A DNA stretch of 57,883 nucleotides, from contig JAUCGB010000013.1 in assembly GCA_030377895.1 (NCBI GenBank), forward strand, positions 1 through 57,883, written 5' to 3'. Shown here piece by piece: positions 1 to 7,200 of the stretch. The translations under genes were made by a program, and so were the position numbers. Source of the stretch: Anaerolineales bacterium HSG24 (GTDB lineage Bacteria; Chloroflexota; Anaerolineae; 4572-78; J111). Positions within the stretch are counted from its first letter, which is position 1; every line of letters starts with the position of its first letter. The notes below the pieces were generated by a model. It was not told the origin of the DNA. It saw nothing but the letters and a program-made list of their open reading frames with translations, and did no database searches.

Positions 1-78
1 AGTAAAATGGCGGGCATAGTGACGTTTAATATAACTATAATTTGCAATGTAACTAAACTTTTTAGGAGATAGTATATT

Positions 79-426
79 ATGATTACTTTAACTCAACCGG
101 CGGCAGAACAGCTATCAAAAATTATGACCGATAAAAATATTACCGGACACTCCTTACGTGTCTTTGTTTCTGGAGGCGGCTGTTCTGGGTTGTCTTATGG
201 TATGACCTTTTCTGAAGGGATGGAAATGGGTGACCAAATTTTTGAAGCCAATGGCATGCAGGTTGTTGTCGATCCCAGCAGTATCCAATATCTGGACGGG
301 GCTGAAATCGACTATATTGATAGTTTGATGGGTGGTGGTTTTCGCATCGAAAATCCAAATGCTGTCCGCAGTTGCGCCTGTGGCAGTTCCTCAACTGGTG
401 AACAAGGCTCATCTTGTAATAATTAA
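79..426 (+). CDS. A-type iron-sulfur cluster carrier (IscA/ErpA/HesB family)
   Basis: 115 residues, the usual family length. The three family cysteines are present: Cys35 in SGGGCSGLSYG, and Cys99 and Cys101 in the C-terminal SCACG. Family members receive Fe-S clusters from a scaffold and pass them to apo-enzymes in the cytoplasm. A serine/glycine-rich tail with one extra cysteine (Cys113) follows. An AGGAG ribosome site at 64-68 supports the ATG at 79, and a TATAAT-like box lies at 36-41. No isc/suf genes are adjacent, so it may be a stand-alone carrier. The next gene downstream is a radical SAM protein, a plausible client, but 660 bp of repeat-filled DNA separates them. Family assignment is secure; IscA versus ErpA cannot be decided here. 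Confidence 0.93.
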   Translation: MITLTQPAAEQLSKIMTDKNITGHSLRVFVSGGGCSGLSYGMTFSEGMEMGDQIFEANGMQVVVDPSSIQYLDGAEIDYIDSLMGGGFRIENPNAVRSCACGSSSTGEQGSSCNN

Positions 427-645
427 TCTGAGGTAATTAACCGAGCAGGTTATCAACTTAAGCCGAAACATGTCACCCTGAGCGTCGATGCGTTAGCGAG
501 TGCAAAGGGGCTTTTACCCAAAACAGAATGTTTCGTTTCTCAGCATGACATGCTATTTGTTTTATACACCGCTGTAAACTATGCGGCTTATTTATAGGCT
601 ACTTTGTTTACGGCGGTATTTTTTTGCCTAATACGTGAAAACGTG

Positions 646-831
646 CTGACGCTAACGGAAACTTTGGCGGGAACACTACAGCGGATACTTCAAAACTCAA
701 TGGATATATTTCGCCAATAACAGGATTTTTTGCTATTTGCAGTTATTATATGCGGATAAAAACATCCGTTCGCAGTTAAGTATCCGTTGTAGTGTTGATT
801 CCGGCTAAACCAAAGAAAAATTTAGTGTCAG
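646..831 (+). mobile_element. MITE-like element, copy A (186 bp, 8-bp TSD)
   Basis: The element starts with CTGACGCTAACGG and ends with the partner end ...GTGTCAG. The outer ~50 bp of the two ends form an imperfect inverted repeat (CACTACAGCGGATACTT against AAGTATCCGTTGTAGTG). It is flanked on both sides by AAAACGTG, a perfect 8-bp direct repeat. It has no coding capacity. Related copies lie at 20130-20306, 35999-36186 and 56320-56508. Confidence 0.9.
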
Positions 832-871
832 AAAACGTGATTGTACCTAGTATAAAATCATCTTAAATTAT

Positions 872-961
872 TGGTAGTGGTGCAGATGTAGCGATCCGGA
901 GTGCAAAACTTGCCTGCAAAGCGAGCTTTACACTTCTTATCACTACCTTTGCACCACTACC
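872..961. repeat. Hairpin repeat with GGTAGTGGTGCA termini
   Basis: GGTAGTGGTGCA at 873-884 is perfectly inverted at 950-961. The interior (about 894-930) contains ATCCGGAGTGCAAAACTTGC and then GCAAAGCGAGCTTT. The same interior words occur inside the glycosyltransferase gene at 38634-38700, and the terminal GGTAGTCCTGCACCACTACC motif appears inside MITE copy B near 20223-20243. The remaining spacer (432-645 and 962-1127) is AT-rich, with short words such as TTACG and AATACGAAAT and no gene that I can support. Confidence 0.7.
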
Positions 962-1127
962 AAATTATTATAAAAACTATTACGTATTACGTGTTGTGTA
1001 CCATAAATAACACACAGAAATTTACCTTTTCTCAATATGGTGAAGTGTTTCTAGTCACGAATTACGAATTTTTGTAAATCGACAACGTTTGAACACAATA
1101 TGTAATACGAAATACAAAACACAAAAT

Positions 1128-2636
1128 ATGCGAGTAATGTTAATCAACCCCCAATTTCGATTACCAATTGATACACGGACGACCCCTCATTTGGGGTTAG
1201 CCTATTTGGCCGCGGTATCGGAAGAGAGAGGGGATGAGGTGTTTTTGTTTGATGCTGATGTGGAAGATGAGCCGATTAATGAAGTTGTGGCTCGGTTCAA
1301 CCCTGATATTGTCGGAATTACCGCCAACACACCGCAAGTAAAATCGGCATGGCGTACCGCTCAGGCGATTAAAACGATTAAAGATGTGCCGATTGTGTTG
1401 GGCGGGCCGCATGTATCGGTCTTGCCCGCGGAAAGTGCCAAGCGTCCAGAGGTCGATGTGGCGGTGCGGGGTGAGGGTGAGACGGTCTGGATTAAACTGT
1501 GTGGCATTGTCGAGGAGGGTCTCAAGCAGAACCCTAATTTTGGCGGACAAGACCTGCTCGATCCGCAAGCCGGTCACTTAAACAGATTGTTAGGAATTAC
1601 CTATACCACCACCGACGAGCAGGAATGTCATAATCCTGATCATCCTCCGATTGCCGATTTGGATACTCTGCCTTTTCCAGCTTATCAGTTTTTTAAGATG
1701 GATCGGTATACTAATCTGCAACCAGCCACCGACGCGATTGATGGCTCCAAATCCTTCTCGATGATGACCTCGCGCGGTTGTCCCTATCGTTGTACATTTT
1801 GTTCACAGAGTATCATGCCGATTAAGTGGCGTGCCCGTAGCCCCGAAAATGTACTCGCCGAGTGGCAACATTTGGTGCATAACTTGGGCGCAGAAGAGAT
1901 TGGGGTGTTGGATGATTCGGCGAATGTTCAGGTTGACCGGCTAGAAAAAATAGCGAATCTTATCATCGAGAATGACATCAACCATGTCCCGTGGATTTTT
2001 GTCAACGGGATTCGGGCCAACTTAGCCACCAAAGATTTGTTGGCTAAACTCAAGATGGCGGGTCTAAAACGGGTCGCTTTTGGAGTGGAAAGTGGTGATC
2101 CTGATATTTTGCTCTCAATTGATAAGAAAATTGACCATGATACTATTCGCCAAGCCTTTAAGAACGCCAAAAAGGTCGGCCTAGAGACGATGGGCTTCTT
2201 TATTGTTGGCTTGCCCGGCGAAAACGAGGCGAGTATGGAGAAAACGATCAAATTTGCCTGTGAGGTTGACCCCATGATTGCCAACTTCTCCATGATGACT
2301 CCCTATCCCGGCACAAAAGTATGGGAAATTGTCAAACGGCAGGGGAATCTCTTGTTGAATGATTGGGAAGACTATATCTTTTTTGATGGTCGCGCCCGCT
2401 ACGAGTTGGGCGACATGACCGCCGAAATGGTCGAGCGTAAATGGAAAGAATCCTATCGCCGTTTCTATCTGCGCCCACATCGCATCGCTGGAACGTTGGC
2501 TCGGAAGGATTTCTGGATCAACTGGCGACGTACTTTCTCGATGGCCTTTAAGACTATCTTCCCAAAAAAGGAAAAAACTGAACTGCGCGAATCGGTGGCG
2601 AATAGCATGGGTAAAAACTCGGTAAAGTCGCCCTAA
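1128..2636 (+). CDS. B12-binding-domain radical SAM protein (BchE-like architecture)
   Basis: 502 residues from the ATG at 1128. An upstream TTG at 1089 would add 13 residues read from repeat-like spacer, so I prefer the ATG that begins MRVMLINPQ. The N-terminal ~130 residues form a cobalamin-binding-type Rossmann fold (LGGPHVSVLP). The radical SAM CxxxCxxC motif is Cys218, Cys222 and Cys225 (SRGCPYRCTFC), followed by a TIM-barrel with FGVESGDPDIL and GFFIVGLPGE. Such enzymes use a 4Fe-4S cluster and SAM, often with cobalamin, for methylation or cyclisation; the substrate is not evident. It is clearly paralogous to the gene at 25075, sharing the RARS.NV.AEW...LGA.EIGV segment and a YRRFYLRPHR C-terminus. 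No strong ribosome site was seen. A hairpin terminator overlaps the stop. Confidence 0.88.
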   Translation: MRVMLINPQFRLPIDTRTTPHLGLAYLAAVSEERGDEVFLFDADVEDEPINEVVARFNPDIVGITANTPQVKSAWRTAQAIKTIKDVPIVLGGPHVSVLPAESAKRPEVDVAVRGEGETVWIKLCGIVEEGLKQNPNFGGQDLLDPQAGHLNRLLGITYTTTDEQECHNPDHPPIADLDTLPFPAYQFFKMDRYTNLQPATDAIDGSKSFSMMTSRGCPYRCTFCSQSIMPIKWRARSPENVLAEWQHLVHNLGAEEIGVLDDSANVQVDRLEKIANLIIENDINHVPWIFVNGIRANLATKDLLAKLKMAGLKRVAFGVESGDPDILLSIDKKIDHDTIRQAFKNAKKVGLETMGFFIVGLPGENEASMEKTIKFACEVDPMIANFSMMTPYPGTKVWEIVKRQGNLLLNDWEDYIFFDGRARYELGDMTAEMVERKWKESYRRFYLRPHRIAGTLARKDFWINWRRTFSMAFKTIFPKKEKTELRESVANSMGKNSVKSP

Positions 2637-2667
2637 AAACCTGATTTCTCAAAAAAATCAGGTTTTT
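2635..2667 (+). terminator. Hairpin terminator overlapping the radical SAM stop codon
   Basis: A 13-bp perfect stem (AAAAACCTGATTT with AAATCAGGTTTTT), short loop and terminal T-run, typical of a Rho-independent terminator. The hairpin plus the following segment to about 2702 (CTTTCTGGCGAGTTC, TGAATATTTAC) recurs in inverted orientation at 44669-44734, so it is also a dispersed repeat. Confidence 0.8.
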
Positions 2668-2776
2668 GACGCTCTTTCTGGCGAGTTCACTGAATATTTA
2701 CCCGCGTGGTCTGAGCCTGTCGAAGACCACTGGTTTCGACACGTTTTAGTTCACTAACAAAATCAACCCTTTCCTC

Positions 2777-2804
2777 GTTCCCGCAAGGTTAACCTTGCGG
2801 GAAC
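2777..2804. repeat. Perfect 28-bp palindrome
   Basis: Two 14-nt arms, GTTCCCGCAAGGTT and its exact complement. It has the same build as the CCCGCAAG hairpins at 12459 and 44571 and the GTTCCCAA hairpins at 28392, 28485 and 36580. It lies in the gene-free spacer 2668-3015, which also holds a GTCGAAGACCAC / GTTTCGAC motif near 2716-2745. Confidence 0.75.
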
Positions 2805-2883
2805 TGTGTTTTTGACGAATTGACGCAATGGATTAAGATAACTGGTATCAAAAGTTTGTCGATTCGTCGAACTACCGATTTAC

Positions 2884-2956
2884 AGGACACGGATTAATAC
2901 AGATCGACACAGATAATACTAAAAAATCCGTGTTTATCCGCGTTTATCCGTGTCCC
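2884..2956. repeat. GGACACGGAT inverted repeat, copy 1
   Basis: About 73 bp whose ends are GGACACGGAT and ATCCGTGTCC, with interior ACACAGAT / AATCCGTGTTTATCCG. A second copy of the same design is at 32443-32513. Both are non-coding. Confidence 0.7.
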
Positions 2957-3015
2957 AACTGTTTTTGTTAAGAAATGATAAACTTCTGTGGTATATAAAA
3001 CTCGCGGGATCAAAA

Positions 3016-3076
3016 TTGGTTCAATTTTAAGAAGTTCAGCGTTTCAAAAACTACGCCCTCAGTAAAATCGAACCAA
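3016..3076. promoter_or_regulatory. Inverted repeat just upstream of the nuclease/kinase operon
   Basis: TTGGTTCAATTTTA at 3016-3029 and TAAAATCGAACCAA at 3063-3076 pair at 13 of 14 positions around a 33-nt loop. The right arm ends six bases before the GGAGG ribosome site of the first operon gene. An operator or a leader-RNA hairpin are both possible; this is inference from position. Confidence 0.4.
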
Positions 3077-3092
3077 CCTTATGGAGGCATGC

Positions 3093-3701
3093 ATGTCGTT
3101 TCAACAATATAGTAACATCGGAATGGTGGTCAAAACGTTTCAAGTTCGTTATGAGGAGCAGAATTTCATCACTGAAACACCGTTTCAAATCAGCGACTAT
3201 TTTCGTGATGACCTTGAATTGACCCTGAGCAAGGGGATCGTCAACAATTCTGAAAATGCTATCTGTGAGAATCTGATTTATCCGGTCTTAAAAGAGGTCT
3301 GGAAACGCTATGTGGATGAGTTTTTGTTGTGGAGCCATCAGACCCTTCACTATAATGAAACGCTTACTGGCGTACCCGATTACATGGTCGCTCGTCGCTC
3401 GCCGTTGGGCAAGGTTGTGTTTGATAAACCCTATCTGATTGTGGTTGAGGCCAAAAGGGATGATTTTACTAGAGGCTGGGGGCAATGTTTAGTCGAATTG
3501 ATTGCGGCTCAAAAGCTAAACGATTCCTCAGCTGAAACGGTGTTCGGGGTCGTCTCAAACGGCTTGACGTGGGAGTTTGGTCAACTGATTCAAGATGTTT
3601 TCACCAAACATATCAAAACGTATAGCCTCCAGAGTTTGGATGAACTGTTTGCCGCGTTGAACCATGTTTTTGAGCAATGTCGATTACAGCTATCCGATTA
3701 G
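3093..3701 (+). CDS. PD-(D/E)XK-like nuclease-fold protein, first of a tandem pair
   Basis: 202 residues from the ATG at 3093, which sits 5 nt after GGAGG (3083-3087); the ATG at 3081 overlaps that ribosome site and is unlikely. A PD-(D/E)XK pattern is visible: Asp96 in GVPDYMVA and Glu119-Ala-Lys121 in LIVVEAKRDD, followed by RGWGQCLVELIAAQ, which has the Gln/Glu helix typical of the fold. Proteins of this type are uncharacterised, and they may cleave DNA or only bind. It is a diverged paralogue of the next gene and of 24075-24713. As the first gene of a compact operon leading into a histidine kinase and a TOPRIM/ATPase pair, it may be a nuclease effector or sensor. The fold call is moderate and the function is unknown. 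Confidence 0.7.
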   Translation: MSFQQYSNIGMVVKTFQVRYEEQNFITETPFQISDYFRDDLELTLSKGIVNNSENAICENLIYPVLKEVWKRYVDEFLLWSHQTLHYNETLTGVPDYMVARRSPLGKVVFDKPYLIVVEAKRDDFTRGWGQCLVELIAAQKLNDSSAETVFGVVSNGLTWEFGQLIQDVFTKHIKTYSLQSLDELFAALNHVFEQCRLQLSD

Positions 3702-3730
3702 GTCGGTTAACCTTATGTGGAGGTTTTTTC

Positions 3731-4336
3731 ATGGAAACAATTTTGAAATCAGGTAAAAAATACACCTTTTCTGACTATTTTGAGATGAATCACCCAACTA
3801 AAGAGATTGTGGCCGAGTTTGGGTATACTTATCGGTTTGAGGAGTTGACCTTACCTCAGGCCATTCGCTCCTTAGCAGGCGTGGCTCGCCTCAGAGAGTC
3901 CTACAAAAAGAAGTTGCCCCTGATTTCGCTTAATTCCGAAGTGGCCCGCCGTGAGTTTTATATCGCTCCGTTACTGTTGGAACTGTTGGAGTATGTGCAA
4001 GCCGAAATCAACGTTGAGTATCCGCTGGACGCGGGTGAGAATCTGAGTGGCACGATTGATTATTTGCTCAGTTTTACCAACCGGATGGTGATTATCGAGG
4101 CCAAAAAAGGGGATTTGGAGCGAGGATTTAACCAACTGGCCGTCGAGTTGATTGCCTTGGACAAAACTATCGATTCTGACCAAACGCGGCTATACGGTGC
4201 GGTGACATTGGGGGATGTGTGGCGCTTTGGTCTGTTGGAACGGGAGTCGAGACTGTTGAAAAAAGATATGAACGCTTACACCCTGTTGTCTGATTTGGAG
4301 CAAGTGTTGACGATTTTGTTGGGCATGTTGGAGTAG
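3731..4336 (+). CDS. PD-(D/E)XK-like nuclease-fold protein, second of the pair
   Basis: 201 residues from the ATG at 3731, placed 7 nt after GGAGG (3719-3723). A longer reading from 3677 would overlap the previous gene and lacks a ribosome site. Candidate active-site residues are Asp110 (GTIDYLLS) and Glu123-Ala-Lys125 (VIIEAKKGD), followed by RGFNQLAVELIA. The layout matches the preceding gene, but identity is low outside the motif, so the duplication is old. The stop is 5 bp before the TPR-kinase start, suggesting co-transcription. Function is not established; it is likely a nuclease or nucleic-acid-binding partner of the operon. Confidence 0.7.
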   Translation: METILKSGKKYTFSDYFEMNHPTKEIVAEFGYTYRFEELTLPQAIRSLAGVARLRESYKKKLPLISLNSEVARREFYIAPLLLELLEYVQAEINVEYPLDAGENLSGTIDYLLSFTNRMVIIEAKKGDLERGFNQLAVELIALDKTIDSDQTRLYGAVTLGDVWRFGLLERESRLLKKDMNAYTLLSDLEQVLTILLGMLE

Positions 4337-4341
4337 GCGTA

Positions 4342-7200
4342 ATGGCAAAACGAAAACAAAAAACCCGCCAACAGAATATCACTCAACAAGCCGAGCGATT
4401 GACCAAATCAGCGGCCCAAGCCTTTAACGGGGGAGACATACACGGATTCCATAGTCACCTGATCACTTTACGCCGGATTCTTGCCAACCAGCCCGACCGC
4501 CTGAAACAGGCCGAAACGGAGATTGCCTTGGCGATTACGGATGAGGGGACTCCGCTTGAGGATCGGGTGGCGGCGTTTGAGGGGGTGGTTGGGGTACACC
4601 CACGACATCCTTATGCACTAGTCCAAACAGCGTTAGCATTAGTCGAAAGTAACCAATATCAAGCGGCACTAAAGAAATGTAAACAAGCTTTAAAAATTGC
4701 TCCTAAAGATGAATATAACCTAACCGCTTATCATTTGGCATTAGTTGCTTATGCTGGACATTTGGGTGAATATAAGCAGGCAATCGACATATATGAAAAA
4801 GCCTTACAAATTGACCCAACTAATTGTGAAGCATTAATGTTATGTGGTGCTGTTTTTATGGAAATAGGCGAATTTGAAACCGCTATTGAGAAATTCAAAC
4901 AAGCGGAGAAGCTTGGTTTTAAGGATCCGATGTTTTTAACTGTTTATGGGAAGGCTTTAGTAGAAATTAATGACTATGAATCTGCTATTGAAAAATTAGA
5001 GCTGTCAATTCATGCCGATCCTGATAATCTTGAAAATATTGAGTATTTTGGAAGTGTTCTGGCTCAATATTGTATGGGGTTGATTATAGTTGGTATCAAA
5101 ACTATTCCGTTTGATAAGTTTGAGAGAGCCTTAGAGATAGCTCCTGATAATGTTGTTCTACTACTTGCTTACGGGATTGTACTAGCACACACAGGAAAAA
5201 CGGCTACTATCGAGATATTTGAGAAGGCCTTAACCCTTAAACCTAATGACTCTAACATTTTAAGGCAATATGGTGTAGCACTGACATATATTGATAATCA
5301 TGAAGGTGCACTAAAAAAATTTACATCTCTATTGGACATAAACCCAAATGATGTTCAAACCATATATGTCTACGCACATACCTTAATAAAACTCAAACAA
5401 GAAGATAAAGCTATTACCACTTTTCAACAAGCGTTACAACGTAATCCTAGTAATCAAGAATTGTTAAATGGTTATGCCTTAATTTTAGGTTTACTCAATC
5501 GCTTTGAAGATGCGGTCAATCAATATGAAGAAGTTATAGAAAAGTATCCAAATAACTTTTATGCTTTGCATTTTTGTGGTTTTATGCGTCTGTATTTCAA
5601 GAATTTTGATGATGCTATAACCTGTTTTGAAAGGGCATTAAATATAAAACCCAACAATCGAGCAACACTATCGCTTTATGGCATAGCTTTAATGCATAAA
5701 GGACAATATGAAAAAGCCGTTCAACAATTTGAAAAGTTATTATATATTCGACCTAACTCTTCATTATTGCCAACGTTCTCAAAGAATTTCGATTTATCGT
5801 CTTTGTTAGAATATAATCCTGATTTGAACGCTAATACATTTTTTTCATATATAGACGGTTTAGAAAAAGTTGGTAGATATAACGATGCTATGTTGAATTT
5901 GCAGGTTTTGGGAAATCAAATCCAAGATTATAAGCAGAATGATGCAATAATTTTATTCATTTGTCTCACACTAGGCCGTCTTCACTACCTTAACAAAGAC
6001 AAACAACAAGGTAACCATTATTTCAATCTTGCTATCGAAAACTCAGATAATGATGACGCGATTCGCCTCAACGCAGCCAAAAATATTCTCTCCATCGAAC
6101 CCTACAGCGAAGAAGGTGTAGCCATTTTAGAAGAAGTTATCGAAACCTCACCCCATTATGAAGAGACACGGCGCTGGTTGGCGCTACACACCGCTGGGAA
6201 AAAATATTTCCAACTGTTTAACCCACCTAATCCAACAGCCACCCCATCAACCGATGAAGTGACCATCAGCGACACCAACATGCTGAATCGGACGATTTAC
6301 CATAATATTGCCAATGAGGTGGCTCTGCTCAAAGAGATTGTCTATGACCTAAACAGTGATATGCCCGATAATGCCATCACTAATGAGATCATGACGAATA
6401 TTAACCAAATTTTGGCGGGCATTAAACAACGCCGTGAGGCTGAAAAAACGAAAGTGCAGGTCATTCCGGCCCATGATTATGACCGAATTATGGCTACAAT
6501 TGCTGAAACGGCCCATGATATATCTGATTTTGTGAATAATGAATTAGCTATCATCGAAGAGGATGTACGGGTTGCGCTCGAAACGGTAGCCAAAACTGAC
6601 ACCCTAAAGGTTTCCAAAACCTTTAGGGTCTTGAACGCCACTTATCAAGCTAATTTAGCCGATTTATTAAAACAGATAAAATTTACCCAAGCCGCACTCA
6701 ACGATTTGAAAACCATCAACGAGGGGCTAAAACTGACCTACCAACGGTTTTCAGTACCAGTTTTGTTTGAGAAGTGGCTCGACACCCCAACCATTGCCAA
6801 CGCCTCCATTACGGTTGAGGTAAAAAATCAAGACTCTATTTTTGATGGCGATCCTGAAAAACTAAAAAGTTTTTTGAATGAACTGGTTGAAAACAGTCTC
6901 AAACATAACCCTGATAAACCTGATTTGCAAATCCACATGACGGCTGAGGATATAGACCTGCCCAAAGGGAAACAACTACGTCTGACCTATCAGGATAATG
7001 GACAGGGAATCCCATCCAAGAACAAAAGATGGGTCTTTTTACCCCTAAAAACTACATCTGCTGAGGGCAGTGGATTGGGATTATTCAGTATCAAACGCAC
7101 GCTCAACGCCATGCATGGCACGATTGAAGAAACCGGCACAAACGGGAACGGGGCGCAGTTTGAAATTACCTTGCCCTACCTAAACGGAGATGCACCATGA
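4342..7200 (+). CDS. TPR-repeat sensor histidine kinase
   Basis: 952 residues, no signal peptide or membrane span, so cytoplasmic. Residues ~70-500 are consecutive tetratricopeptide repeats (for example AIDIYEKALQIDPTN, CFERALNIKPNN). A helical linker follows (~640-830) that should hold the dimerisation region; I see no textbook H-box, though YHNIANEVALLKEI near residue 655 is a candidate. The C-terminus is a GHKL ATPase: N-box NELVENSLKHN, G1 DNGQGIP, G2 GSGLGLFSIKR and a final GAQFEITLP. It should autophosphorylate and pass phosphate to the receiver encoded immediately downstream (4-bp ATGA overlap). A palindromic repeat is inserted in frame at residues 753-765. The TPR part (about 4610-6050) is visibly more AT-rich than both ends of the gene. 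Confidence 0.88.
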   Translation: MAKRKQKTRQQNITQQAERLTKSAAQAFNGGDIHGFHSHLITLRRILANQPDRLKQAETEIALAITDEGTPLEDRVAAFEGVVGVHPRHPYALVQTALALVESNQYQAALKKCKQALKIAPKDEYNLTAYHLALVAYAGHLGEYKQAIDIYEKALQIDPTNCEALMLCGAVFMEIGEFETAIEKFKQAEKLGFKDPMFLTVYGKALVEINDYESAIEKLELSIHADPDNLENIEYFGSVLAQYCMGLIIVGIKTIPFDKFERALEIAPDNVVLLLAYGIVLAHTGKTATIEIFEKALTLKPNDSNILRQYGVALTYIDNHEGALKKFTSLLDINPNDVQTIYVYAHTLIKLKQEDKAITTFQQALQRNPSNQELLNGYALILGLLNRFEDAVNQYEEVIEKYPNNFYALHFCGFMRLYFKNFDDAITCFERALNIKPNNRATLSLYGIALMHKGQYEKAVQQFEKLLYIRPNSSLLPTFSKNFDLSSLLEYNPDLNANTFFSYIDGLEKVGRYNDAMLNLQVLGNQIQDYKQNDAIILFICLTLGRLHYLNKDKQQGNHYFNLAIENSDNDDAIRLNAAKNILSIEPYSEEGVAILEEVIETSPHYEETRRWLALHTAGKKYFQLFNPPNPTATPSTDEVTISDTNMLNRTIYHNIANEVALLKEIVYDLNSDMPDNAITNEIMTNINQILAGIKQRREAEKTKVQVIPAHDYDRIMATIAETAHDISDFVNNELAIIEEDVRVALETVAKTDTLKVSKTFRVLNATYQANLADLLKQIKFTQAALNDLKTINEGLKLTYQRFSVPVLFEKWLDTPTIANASITVEVKNQDSIFDGDPEKLKSFLNELVENSLKHNPDKPDLQIHMTAEDIDLPKGKQLRLTYQDNGQGIPSKNKRWVFLPLKTTSAEGSGLGLFSIKRTLNAMHGTIEETGTNGNGAQFEITLPYLNGDAP
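6601..6629. repeat. Palindromic element inside the kinase gene (encodes LKVSKTFRV)
   Basis: The near-perfect palindrome ACCCTAAAGGTTTCC / AAAACCTTTAGGGT is read in frame as TLKVSKTFRVLN. The same element, in the same frame, occurs in the glycosyltransferase gene at 38110-38139. A degenerate in-frame copy is at 38860-38889 and a non-coding copy at 37087-37115. Confidence 0.8.
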
